DNA from: Stenotrophomonas sp. Marseille-Q4652
Lineage (GTDB): Bacteria > Pseudomonadota > Gammaproteobacteria > Xanthomonadales > Xanthomonadaceae
Length of the DNA stretch: 64,000 nt
Assembly (NCBI RefSeq): GCF_916618915.1
Contig: NZ_CAKAKE010000001.1
Location: forward strand, 2,277,001 to 2,341,000
Direction of reading: 5' to 3'
Position numbers and translations under genes: made by a program. The notes under the pieces were generated by a model. It had not been told where the DNA came from, ran no database searches, and saw only the letters and a program-made list of their open reading frames with translations. Shown here in pieces: positions 1 to 7,475 of this stretch (positions are counted from its first letter, which is position 1; the number at the start of each line of letters is the position of its first letter).

Positions 1-360
1 GTCGCCGGGGAACTTCAACAAAGGCTGGCTAGCCACGTTGCCACCATCGTGAGCGCCGTTGGCGTTCCTACGAGGGGCTATACAACAGAGAAATGCGCCT
101 CCATGAAGAGTTTGGTGGAGGCTTCTGTCGAACGGTATCAGGACCCGGTGTGCGGGGGTGTGCGTCCGTACACAAAGGAGTGTGACAATGTCAAATTTCT
201 GAAGGCAAAGACTGGCGCTGACGGTTACTGGGCCGACATCGTCAATCGAGAGGTTGGTGTCTACCTGCTGCATGGAGGCAACATCATGGTCATGCCGAAC
301 CTCGTATATGCGGAGTGCGGGAAGAAGATTGGCGAAAGCAATATCACAACGCTCAAGTAG
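1..360 (+). CDS. Hypothetical protein, 5'-truncated by window edge
   Basis: Frame 1 is open from the first base to a TAG stop, so the gene almost certainly begins upstream of the window. The only start-like codon near the edge is GTG at 49, which has no ribosome-binding site. About 119 residues are visible. They contain five cysteines, a central CGG and a glycine-rich LLHGGN stretch; no membrane segment or family is recognised. Its position beside decayed genes and an effector operon suggests an accessory gene. Function unknown. Confidence 0.5.
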   Translation, partial: VAGELQQRLASHVATIVSAVGVPTRGYTTEKCASMKSLVEASVERYQDPVCGGVRPYTKECDNVKFLKAKTGADGYWADIVNREVGVYLLHGGNIMVMPNLVYAECGKKIGESNITTLK

Positions 361-485
361 GACGAGTCAACAAACAGGGGTCAGAGTCGGGTTTCCCGGG
401 CAGCAGCCACCTGTGCGTGCTGGAATCAGAAGCTGGTGGCTCTGTCGAAGGATCGCTTGAAGGACGCAAATGACGACGCCCGGGC

Positions 486-772
486 CTTGCGTGCAAGGCT
501 CCAGGGGTTGCGCGCAAGCCAGAAGACTCCGGGAGCCGGGCTGCGGAGCTTGCGTTCAAGCTCCTAGGCTCGCGCGCAAGGCTGAAAGGCTTGCCGGTGC
601 AAGGCTGCGGGCTCCGTGTGCAAGGCTTTTTGCCTTGCGCACAAAGCAAAAAGGCTTGCGCGCAAGCTTCCGGGCTTGGCCGCAACGGTGAAAGGCTTGA
701 AGTTGCAAGGCTCCGCGCCTTGCGCGCAAGCCAAAACGCCTTGCGGTTGGAGCTTTTTGCCTTGCGGGCAGA
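486..772. repeat. Array of ~14 degenerate palindromes at 21-bp spacing
   Basis: The core is CTTGCGCGCAAG, exact at 655-666 and 719-730. Variants lie at 486-497, 507-518, 549-560, 569-580, 590-603, 612-624, 634-646, 675-686, 696-709, 740-752 and 761-771, with a very weak unit near 528-539. Centres are 20 to 22 bp apart, about two helical turns. Spacers often carry GGC/GCC and A- or T-runs. No convincing gene covers this stretch (361-883): open frames on both strands show only the seven-residue periodicity that a 21-bp repeat imposes. Function unknown. Confidence 0.8.
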
Positions 773-883
773 CGCCGCCTGCCGGCAACAGGCGCCAGGA
801 CGAGCCTGATGGCCGGTTGCAGGGCTGGGCGGCACGCCCCCGGGATACCGGCCTGCCGTTAGCTGGCGCTGGAGGGACCTGGA

Positions 884-1108
884 TCAGTGACGCTTGATCG
901 CCGCGGTGCGGCTGGTGTCCTTCTCGCGGGCCACGGTCTTGCTGTCGTCGTTTTCGGCCGCTTCTTCCTTGCCGTGGATGTCGTGCTGGGCCTTGTCGTC
1001 GGCCTGGTTGCCGCCGGTCTCGCTGCCGCGGTCGGCCCGGTCCACCGCGTCCTTGTCGCGGGGGCTGGAAGGCTGGTCACCATGCTTGCCGGTGTTGTTG
1101 CTGGACAT
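884..1108 (-). CDS. Small hydrophilic hypothetical protein
   Basis: 74 residues starting MSSNNTGKHG, preceded by a GGAG ribosome-binding site about eight bases from the ATG. An upstream in-frame start would add 17 residues but has no such site. The protein is rich in Asp, Lys, Glu, Arg, Asn and Gln, with no hydrophobic segment or cysteine, so it is probably disordered and cytoplasmic. Small hydrophilic proteins of this kind are often stress-related in Xanthomonadaceae, but nothing here proves it. Confidence 0.6.
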   Translation of the reverse strand: MSSNNTGKHGDQPSSPRDKDAVDRADRGSETGGNQADDKAQHDIHGKEEAAENDDSKTVAREKDTSRTAAIKRH

Positions 1109-1286
1109 GGGGGTCTCCGTCGTTGCTGGTTGCCCCTTGGTACCGTCCTGCCCGTCCACACGGGGTGAGATCGGCCGCCTGCCATCGCTGTCGGGCCGGT
1201 GCCGTGGTCCTCACGGGGCCGTGTCGTCACCAGTTGCGCGGGCCAGCGGGATCATCCAGCCTCCCGTTACCGATCGGAGGACCCCC

Positions 1287-1424
1287 ATGCAGATCAACAG
1301 CGCCGGGCTGAAGGAACCGCGCGGTGCCCGCGAGTGGTCGCAGGAACAGATGGCCAGCCTCAGCGGCCTGAACCAGCGCGAACGGCGCGGATACCTATTC
1401 CTGCCAGCTCGGCGAACCGGATAA
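1287..1424 (+). pseudogene. Remnant of an XRE-type helix-turn-helix regulator (N-terminal fragment)
   Basis: A GGAGG site precedes ATG 1287. The first 30 or so codons resemble the start of XRE-family regulators: MQINSAGLKE, then REWSQEQMASLSGLN, which matches the usual GWSQEQLA..SGL helix-turn-helix opening. The match is then lost, and the frame runs into unrelated residues and stops after 45 codons. RTARI-like residues reappear one frame over, suggesting a frameshifted relic. It lies just before two other broken genes. Confidence 0.45.
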
Positions 1425-1472
1425 TCAGCAGTTGCCCACGGCAAGCTCCCTGCGACGAACCACGGACAGGCT

Positions 1473-2084
1473 ATGCGCATCCTATCGATCTACCCGGCCA
1501 TCGCGCTGTTTGCCTGCGGGCTGGCGGCTCCGACTGCGATGGCGCGCGCCCCGGAAACCTGCCTGGCGCCAACCGAGCGCGAGCGCCTGCTCGCCCTGGA
1601 CAAAAACGCCTTCGACCTGCGCGGTGGCTGGCGCATGCTGGCCGATACGCCCGGCTGCGAGGCGGGCCGCCGACCTGATCCGTGACTGGCGCGACCGGCA
1701 CCAGCGCACCGACACCATCCTGTTCTGGCACGAAGGCCAGATCCGCGCCCAACTGGAGGCCGCCGTCGCGCTCTTCAAACAGTCGCTCAAGCTGGACGCG
1801 CCCGGCAACCACGCCTGGAACCTCTACGCACAGGCGACCATCGCCTTCATCACGAAGGACAGGCCCGCCCCGCAGCGCGCGCATGAGGAACTGCTGCAGA
1901 TCGCGCTCCCCGATCACATCGAAGTCATCGATGGTCACTACGACGCGGCATTCGTCGATGGCTCCAAGGCGCGGCTGCGCTGGCCACCGAACATCGACGT
2001 GGTCGAGGGGCTGGTCCACTCGGGGCGAGCTACCAGGAGGCCTACGGCAAGGCCTGCCGCGACGGGACGCAACCCGGCCCGTAG
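1473..2084 (+). pseudogene. Frameshifted secreted protein of unknown function
   Basis: A signal peptide (MRILSIYPAIALFACGLAAP) starts in frame 3. Homogeneous coding sequence then continues in frame 1 from about 1665 (AADLIRDWRDRHQRTD onward) and returns to frame 3 at about 2021 (GASYQEAYGKACRDG, stop at 2082-2084). One extra base in the GGG run at 1664-1666 and one missing base near 2020 explain this. The restored product would be about 200 residues, exported, with a helical middle. The family is not recognised. Sequencing error at the two G-runs is the alternative to true decay. Confidence 0.6.
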
Positions 2085-2176
2085 CCCGGCGCTGGTTCTG
2101 GATCGACACCGTAACCCGCGACGCATCGGCCGATGCGTCTTCCACCAAAGATGTTCTTGCTCAAGGAAGAAGAAAC

Positions 2177-2438
2177 ATGCGCGTTGAAGAACAGCAAAAG
2201 TTGCAGGCGACACCTTTAACCAGCTTGACCGGATCGCCCAGAGGATCGAGAGTGGCGAGCTGTCGGTCGACGAGGGCAGCCGCTTGGCTACGCATTGACG
2301 GAGGATTCCCGGCGCCGGGAGACGGAACTGCGTGAGGCCGGGCGCCTGGAGAAGCGCCGTATCAAGATGTTGGTCATCGGGATGTTCACCCTTGGCTTCG
2401 CCTGCGCCATTGCCTACCAGTTCCTGACGGCGGCCTGA
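2177..2438 (+). pseudogene. Frameshifted small membrane protein
   Basis: An AAGGAAG site precedes ATG 2177. The reading frame must step back one base at about 2209 and again at about 2295 to give a coherent product: MRVEEQQKLQ, then FNQLDRIAQRIESGELSVDEG, then a charged helix, then one hydrophobic segment (MLVIGMFTLGFACAIAYQF) ending AA-stop. The restored protein would be about 87 residues, a soluble coiled helix followed by a C-terminal membrane anchor. Two single-base deletions break it. Family not recognised. Confidence 0.6.
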
Positions 2439-2569
2439 TTCACCCGTGAGAAAGCCGCTTGAAACGCGCTGCGTTGCCGACCGGCACCTATCGGTGCTCC
2501 GCCAGTACCGGCCACTGGAGCACAAGAGGGTAGGCCCGCTCGAGCAAGTGAGTGACTCATTCGCGGGCG

Positions 2570-2605
2570 GCGGTCATTGGCAGTCCATCTGCTGCCAATG
2601 ACCGC
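2570..2605 (-). terminator. Hairpin downstream of the effector gene
   Basis: A perfect 14-bp stem (2570-2583 with 2592-2605) and an 8-base loop, ten bases past the effector stop codon. It lacks a clear U-run, so it may act as a transcript-end stabiliser as much as a terminator. Confidence 0.6.
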
Positions 2606-2614
2606 GTGCCCACG

Positions 2615-4960
2615 CTAGATCCCGTGGCTTTGCGCGTGCTGTCGCTGCTGCGCCTCAACCTGCTGCTGGACCCCGGCATTGAGTCTTTCAGCCTCGCGTG
2701 TACTGTCTTCGACGGTGTGCGCCTGCGCTTGTCGGTGCTCAACGAATACGCGGTGAGCGGCGGGATTGCCTGGCGTTCCCTGCACCGCGAACACACCGGT
2801 GCCATCAAGACGTGCGACAACAGTGTCGACGCGCTGCAGGCCGGAAGACCTGCTTGCGACTACAAGCTGGGCCGCAACACGCTCGGCCAGCACCCCATCA
2901 GGGTAAAGCGGATCCATGCCCCCCTGTAGCCGCTGCTGCTCCAGCAGCTGCAGCTTTTCCATCGCCTGGGTGAAGCGCGCATTGTCGGGATGGCCTGCAT
3001 CCCGCATGTCCGATGCCTTGCTCTCCGGCGTATTGGCCCGGCTTGCAGCTGCCTCGAGTTTTTCCAGCGTACGCGGACCGGCTTTGCCGTCCTCCTTGAG
3101 ACCATGATGACGCTGGAACTCCCTCACGGCGTACTCGGTGTTGGCTCCGAAATACCGGTCCACGACCAAGGGCTGTCCGTTCCTGCCGTGATGGCCCAGC
3201 GCGGCCAGTTTTTCCTGGAGAGCGCCAACAGCAGCACCGCGCTCCCCGTGGGTGAGCATTCCATCGTCCATCGCCGTGCGCCCGGTGGCATTCCGGCTGG
3301 AAACGTCCTGTCCGCAGGTCGGGCCAGCGAGCGTGATCCGGTCATTGAGTATGTCGCCCATGTAGCGACGAAACTGCTCCGGCTCAAGCTCGATGTGGGC
3401 GTGTACCGCGCCAGGCGTTCCGGCATCGGACTGCCGGATCAGCGGCGCACCGTACTCGATGAAGTCCCCGCTGCGGTATGTCGTGGTCCCCCGCTTGCCA
3501 TGCAGCACCTGCCCGATCAACTCACGCTCGGGGTGGCCTGCAGGATGGCTGTAGATGCTGATGGAATTCCACTTGTCCTGGTTCACCTGCACGTAGCCGG
3601 CTACGGGGTTGGGGATCATCAGGTCCCGGTCACCGCGCGAATTGGCCAGGATAAGGTCCTTGTGCACCAGCGGAATGCCGTTACGGTCCCCTCGGGTACG
3701 GACCGTTTCCAGCTCCCCCTTGATGAATGTGGACGGTCGATCCGCCTTGCTGGCATCGCCCGTGCGCACGGCCTCCGCGTTGGTGTTCGGGTGGTGGATC
3801 TTCAGCTCACGGTATGCGTCCTCTCCGGATGTGCCGTGCTCGATGGTCCGGTTGGACCGTCCGTTGCCAAACGGCTCCATCAAGACTATGCGTTGGCTGA
3901 CGCCCGCGGCTGCCGCCGACGCTGGCGCTGCACGCTGAGCCTGTTGCACGTCAGAAACGGCCGAGGAGCCAGCGGCGCGTGCTTCTGCGATCCTCTCCAG
4001 TTGACTGAGGGTATGACGCCCCACCTTTCCATCGACAGCTAAGCCATTGGCCTGCTGAAATGCCCTCACGGCGTACTCCGTGTTGGGCCCAAAGTGCCGG
4101 TCAGCTATCAAGGGCTGACCATCCTTGCCGGTATAGCCTCCCCGGATAAGCTTTTTCTGCAAAGCTTCCACTTCGGCGCCACGCTCGCCGACAGTCAACA
4201 TGCCGTCGGCCATTGGCGCAGGCATCGAAGGTGGGCGAGCCCGACGGATGGGCTCGGGCTCACCGAAGACCTGCGGGTAGGACAAGCCTTGGTAACGCTC
4301 CGGATGGCGATTTACCTGGTCGTACCGTGCCAAGCCGATCAACGCGTCCTTCTCCTCCAGAGTCCGGTTGCGCAACCACTCCCATTGTCTTGGCGAGCTT
4401 TCGAAATGCCTGTGGACCTTGGCATGCTTGTAGTCCTGCACCGCCCTCACGATCTGCTCGTCGGTCAGGTCGGATAGCCTGTAGTCCTTGCCATGGGCTT
4501 CTTCGAGCCCCTTCCGGAACACCGAACGGGTGAGGCCCCGGTACTGCACCGAAGTGCTCCATAGCGCGTCCTGCACTGCAGGCCCGCGACCAGAAAGATC
4601 GATCCCGACGTCCTTAAGGCGACCCAATTGGACGTCGTAATACTTAGCCTGGATGAAGTCGTGCTGGTCCTTGGCAAAGCCCTGAGGATCAGCGGCCGCC
4701 ACTTCCCGCCACCGTTCGCTGAAAGCCGGGGTACCTGGCTCAAGGCCAGTAAACCGGGCGCCGTAGGCAGAGCGCGCGACATATTCCGAAGCGCCGCCCA
4801 CATTGGTCGCGAACTGATAGGTCCCGTAAGAGACACCGCCATGGTCGCCACGCCCGGTCGACACCGTGCCCGGACCGCGACCGCCGGTTTCATGGTGTTC
4901 GGAGGTCTGGCCCCGGCGCCATTCTCCAATCCGTTGTTTCGCCTTGGTTACAACGTCCAT
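2615..4960 (-). CDS. Peptidoglycan-hydrolase effector of the Xanthomonadales type IV secretion system (XVIPCD protein)
   Basis: 781 residues, with an AAGGAG site before the ATG. Residues about 20-215 form a lysozyme-like region with the GGRGPGTVSTGRGD..GGVSYG signature seen in secreted cell-wall enzymes. Peptidoglycan-binding type 1 domains lie at about 253-322 and 565-637. Between them (about 355-530) is an M23-like fold with an H520-x-H522 pair. The C terminus, about 655-760, carries XVIPCD features: helical DNARFTQAMEKLQLLE, then GLQRVDTVV and GVFAVQG. XVIPCD recruits effectors to VirD4, so this is probably delivered into rival bacteria to degrade peptidoglycan. There is no signal peptide, as expected. 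The immunity gene lies 24 bp upstream. No secretion-apparatus genes are in the window. Confidence 0.85.
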   Translation of the reverse strand: MDVVTKAKQRIGEWRRGQTSEHHETGGRGPGTVSTGRGDHGGVSYGTYQFATNVGGASEYVARSAYGARFTGLEPGTPAFSERWREVAAADPQGFAKDQHDFIQAKYYDVQLGRLKDVGIDLSGRGPAVQDALWSTSVQYRGLTRSVFRKGLEEAHGKDYRLSDLTDEQIVRAVQDYKHAKVHRHFESSPRQWEWLRNRTLEEKDALIGLARYDQVNRHPERYQGLSYPQVFGEPEPIRRARPPSMPAPMADGMLTVGERGAEVEALQKKLIRGGYTGKDGQPLIADRHFGPNTEYAVRAFQQANGLAVDGKVGRHTLSQLERIAEARAAGSSAVSDVQQAQRAAPASAAAAGVSQRIVLMEPFGNGRSNRTIEHGTSGEDAYRELKIHHPNTNAEAVRTGDASKADRPSTFIKGELETVRTRGDRNGIPLVHKDLILANSRGDRDLMIPNPVAGYVQVNQDKWNSISIYSHPAGHPERELIGQVLHGKRGTTTYRSGDFIEYGAPLIRQSDAGTPGAVHAHIELEPEQFRRYMGDILNDRITLAGPTCGQDVSSRNATGRTAMDDGMLTHGERGAAVGALQEKLAALGHHGRNGQPLVVDRYFGANTEYAVREFQRHHGLKEDGKAGPRTLEKLEAAASRANTPESKASDMRDAGHPDNARFTQAMEKLQLLEQQRLQGGMDPLYPDGVLAERVAAQLVVASRSSGLQRVDTVVARLDGTGVFAVQGTPGNPAAHRVFVEHRQAQAHTVEDSTREAERLNAGVQQQVEAQQRQHAQSHGI

Positions 4961-4984
4961 TCCTGCACTCCTTTGCGGGAAGAT

Positions 4985-5572
4985 TTACTTGAGCTCAAGT
5001 GCCTGCAGTGCTTCGACACGATTTGCGACGCGGTTGATACGGCAGGACAGGGCGTCAAGCAGTTGCCCCTGGCCATCCTGTTCGGGGTGCGGCGCGCAAT
5101 GACGGTTGGTGTCATGCATGTACGCTGCCTGGGCATCCAGGAGCGCGTCCTTTTCCTCGCTGTCCGGCATTGCCAGCATCCTTGCGAAAGCTTCCTCGAG
5201 TCTCTTTTCCTGATACTCCAGTTCTTCCTGACCACAGACCAGCAACTCTGGGGTGACCGCATCTGCGGCCTCGATGCACCGATCGTATTCCGGGCGCAGA
5301 TTGGCCATGCGGTACGAGTCGTCCGGCCGCTTCGGAACCAGGTCGTCCTCGTCCTCTTCGGCTTCCGCGACAGTAGTCCCGCCAATCGGGGATTCGGGTG
5401 CACTGGCAGTGGCCGCGGTGGCGTCTTCGGGTGAGGTCGCTGCCGCGCCAGTGCCCTGCCCGTCCGCCGGGGCATGGCATGCCAACAGCACGGCACTCAA
5501 CAGCAGGGCTACCACACCCTTGCCCAAGGAAGCGCCTTTGTTCGCGCTGGTATCGATATACATTGCAGTCAT
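4985..5572 (-). CDS. DUF1311/LprI-like lipoprotein, probable immunity protein to the adjacent effector
   Basis: 195 residues from ATG 5572, chosen because AAGGAG lies nine bases upstream; an earlier in-frame start at 5608 has no site. The N terminus is a lipoprotein signal with lipobox LLAC, followed by an acidic, low-complexity linker. The C-terminal half has the DUF1311 pattern of spaced cysteines in a helical domain (YDRCIEAADA, LLVCGQEELEYQEKRLEEAF, later HCAPH and LSCRIN). LprI-type members inhibit lysozyme. A periplasmic lipoprotein encoded immediately upstream of a cell-wall hydrolase fits the known arrangement of type IV immunity proteins. Protection of the producer is inferred. Confidence 0.75.
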   Translation of the reverse strand: MTAMYIDTSANKGASLGKGVVALLLSAVLLACHAPADGQGTGAAATSPEDATAATASAPESPIGGTTVAEAEEDEDDLVPKRPDDSYRMANLRPEYDRCIEAADAVTPELLVCGQEELEYQEKRLEEAFARMLAMPDSEEKDALLDAQAAYMHDTNRHCAPHPEQDGQGQLLDALSCRINRVANRVEALQALELK

Positions 5573-5619
5573 TGCCTGTTTCTCCTTGCGTCCGTTCGTG
5601 CCGGCCAACAGCTTTACAC

Positions 5620-5647
5620 TGATGGTTGAGCCTTGATGGTTGAGCCT
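5620..5647. repeat. Tandem 14-bp direct repeat upstream of the immunity/effector operon
   Basis: TGATGGTTGAGCCT occurs twice back to back, 48 bases upstream of the immunity start codon on the promoter side. It could be a regulator site or a slippage duplication. The rest of 5573-5866 holds no supportable gene. Confidence 0.6.
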
Positions 5648-5866
5648 TGCGATTCATTCGCCACACGCGGAGGAAATCCGCTGCCGGCATCGGCGTGATT
5701 GTAGGGATCCTGGAGCCAGAGCGCTGGGATCGCTTCACACCAGGAACAATGGCGACTGGTCCGGTTCCTGCCCTGCCTCGGCTTTGACCGTCCTGGTGCT
5801 GGCGGCCTTTGCGGTGCAGTGTGTTTCCGTAGGTTTTCCACGGTAGTTGCTTCCGGAGATAGCTCG

Positions 5867-6133
5867 ATGAACCAGACCAGGCACGGGGACAACAGCTGGT
5901 TTTCGCTGGCGGCAATCCCTTGGGTGATTCTTGGCATCTTCCTCAACCCGATGTTCATTGGCGTTGCCGGGATGATGCTGGCGGCGTCACACCAACGGAA
6001 CAGGTTGTTGAGCGGACTATTGGTGGGCTTCGGCGTGCTTTTCCTGCTGTTCGTGCTGGGCTACGGCATCGGCAAGGACCTGGCGTACCGGGATGCCGCC
6101 GTTGCAAAAGGCGCGGTGAGCGTCTCCCGCTGA
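5867..6133 (+). CDS. Small membrane protein, unknown function
   Basis: 88 residues starting MNQTRHGDNS, with a GGAG site 13 bases upstream of the ATG. The frame extends 16 codons further up but without a site. Two hydrophobic segments (about residues 13-37 and 45-68) suggest a two-pass inner-membrane protein with a short charged tail. No family recognised. A hairpin with a T-run follows the stop. Confidence 0.6.
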   Translation: MNQTRHGDNSWFSLAAIPWVILGIFLNPMFIGVAGMMLAASHQRNRLLSGLLVGFGVLFLLFVLGYGIGKDLAYRDAAVAKGAVSVSR

Positions 6134-6170
6134 CAGCCGGCAGCTGAGGATCTGAAACCGGATTTCCCGG

Positions 6171-6190
6171 GAGGGCCGACGGCCCTCTTT
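6171..6190 (+). terminator. Rho-independent terminator
   Basis: A 7-bp stem GAGGGCC/GGCCCTC with a three-base loop, directly followed by TTT, 37 bases past the preceding stop codon. Confidence 0.65.
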
Positions 6191-6346
6191 CCTGGTGTCG
6201 CCGAAGGCCCGAACGCCATATACCCGCGAAGGACTGGCCCCGTTTATGGCAAAGTTGCGCACGGCGCGCCGAGGGAGCGCGCCCGGTTCAGGGATGCCTC
6301 GCGGCCAATGCCCTGTTTCCGCAGACTTCTTCCAGGGGGAAAACCA

Positions 6347-6685
6347 GTGGTAACCAACGTCATCGAACCCAGGCACTCGGGCCTGGGCATCTCCTCGTTT
6401 GTCCTGAGCGTCATCATCGGCGTGCTGATGTTCTGCCTGTTCGTCATCGCCGGGGTGATCGAGCAGACCACGCCCGGCGGCATGGACGAGGAAGCCGTCA
6501 GCACGATGCTGGTGGGGCTGTTCCTGATCGGCTTCATGGTGCTGGACGTGGTGGCGATCGGCCTCGGCATCGCCGGCCTGTTCCAGGCCAATCGCAGGAA
6601 GCTGTTTGCGATCCTGGGCGTGGTGTTCGCCTCGATCACGCTGCTGCTCACCGGCCTGCTGATGGTGATCGGCCTGATGGCGTGA
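6347..6685 (+). CDS. Three-segment membrane protein, unknown function
   Basis: 112 residues from GTG 6347, chosen because an AGGGGG site lies about eight bases upstream. An ATG at 6308 would add an unlikely hydrophilic leader. Hydrophobic segments fall at about residues 15-35, 53-76 and 86-110, separated by an acidic loop and a short basic loop. This resembles small DUF4190/DUF4064-like membrane proteins, but the assignment is not firm. No operon partner is evident. Confidence 0.55.
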   Translation: MVTNVIEPRHSGLGISSFVLSVIIGVLMFCLFVIAGVIEQTTPGGMDEEAVSTMLVGLFLIGFMVLDVVAIGLGIAGLFQANRRKLFAILGVVFASITLLLTGLLMVIGLMA

Positions 6686-6753
6686 CGGCCTGATGGCGTG
6701 ATCCACCACGCGGCGGTGGGCTGGACGTACTGATCCAACAGGGGGATGTGGTC

Positions 6754-7134
6754 GTGAACCTCAACCAGGTAACGCTTCCTGTGCTGGACGTGGAAGCTGC
6801 GGTTTCGTTCTACCAGGGCATCGGCCTGAACCTGATCGTGCACTCGCCGCACTACGCCCGCTTTGAATGTCCCGAAGGCGATGCCACGTTCTCGGTCCAC
6901 ATTGCCGACACGGCGCCTGCCACCGGCTGCGTCGTGTACTTCGAGTGTGAGGACCTGGACGAGCGCGTCGAGCAGTTGCGCGGCAAGGGCTTCGTGTTCT
7001 CCCGGCTGCCGACCGACGAACACTGGCTGTGGCGCGAGGCGCGGCTGCAGGATCCGTCGGGCAACGAGATCTGCCTGTTCCACGCCGGCAGCAACCGGAA
7101 GAACCCGCCGTGGCGCGTGGGCGGCCAGCGATGA
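6754..7134 (+). CDS. VOC family (glyoxalase/bleomycin-resistance fold) protein
   Basis: 126 residues. The start GTG 6754 (MNLNQVTLPV) has an AGGGGG site about eight bases upstream; GTG 6748 is a possible alternative. A single vicinal-oxygen-chelate unit is visible: NQVTLPVLDVEAAVSFYQGIG at the N terminus and DPSGNEICLF near the C terminus, the standard paired beta-alpha-beta modules. The substrate cannot be told from sequence. The stop overlaps the next start (ATGA), so it is translationally coupled to the excalibur protein. Confidence 0.8.
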   Translation: MNLNQVTLPVLDVEAAVSFYQGIGLNLIVHSPHYARFECPEGDATFSVHIADTAPATGCVVYFECEDLDERVEQLRGKGFVFSRLPTDEHWLWREARLQDPSGNEICLFHAGSNRKNPPWRVGGQR

Positions 7135-7475
7135 GGCTGCGCCCGCTCCCCACGCGTGCCGCGAAGTGTGGCGTGCTGATTGCCCTGCTGTCGCTTGCCG
7201 GCATGGCGATGGCGCATCCGGGCGGACTCAACAAACAGGGCTGCCACAACAACCGCCAGACCGGGGACTACCACTGCCACCGCGCACCTGCCGCCCCGTC
7301 GGCACCGATGAGGCTGGCACCGCCATCCGGACCATCCAATCCCGCCGACCGGCCCGGCACGTCCTATCCCAACTGCGCTGCCGCGCGTGCGGCAGGCGCT
7401 GCACCGGTACGGCGTGGCGATCCGGGTTACGGTCCGCATCTGGACCGCGACGGTGACGGCATCGGCTGCGAATGA
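7131..7475 (+). CDS. Exported excalibur calcium-binding domain protein
   Basis: 114 residues starting at the ATGA overlap with the VOC gene. A signal peptide ends near AMAHP. The mature part opens with GGLNKQGCHNN..GDYHCHR, a Cys/His motif common in small secreted nuclease-associated proteins. It ends with the excalibur signature: YPNCAAARAAGAAPV, then DRDGDGIGCE, a compact EF-hand-like calcium site with two cysteines. Probably periplasmic or secreted; the role is unknown. Its stop overlaps the next gene's ATG. Confidence 0.8.
   Translation: MRLRPLPTRAAKCGVLIALLSLAGMAMAHPGGLNKQGCHNNRQTGDYHCHRAPAAPSAPMRLAPPSGPSNPADRPGTSYPNCAAARAAGAAPVRRGDPGYGPHLDRDGDGIGCE

Noticed and set aside
370..392. AACAGGGGTCAGAGT-like stretch, reminiscent of ends flanking REP-associated transposase genes
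   Set aside because: No transposase, no matching inverted end and no target duplication nearby, so the resemblance alone does not support a mobile element.
486..772. 21-bp array considered as a CRISPR
   Set aside because: No conserved repeat longer than 12 bases, no unique spacers of uniform 30-40 bases, and no cas genes.
353..835. 160-codon minus-strand frame through the palindrome array
   Set aside because: The apparent seven-residue periodicity comes from the 21-bp DNA repeat; there is no ribosome-binding site and frames on both strands are equally open.
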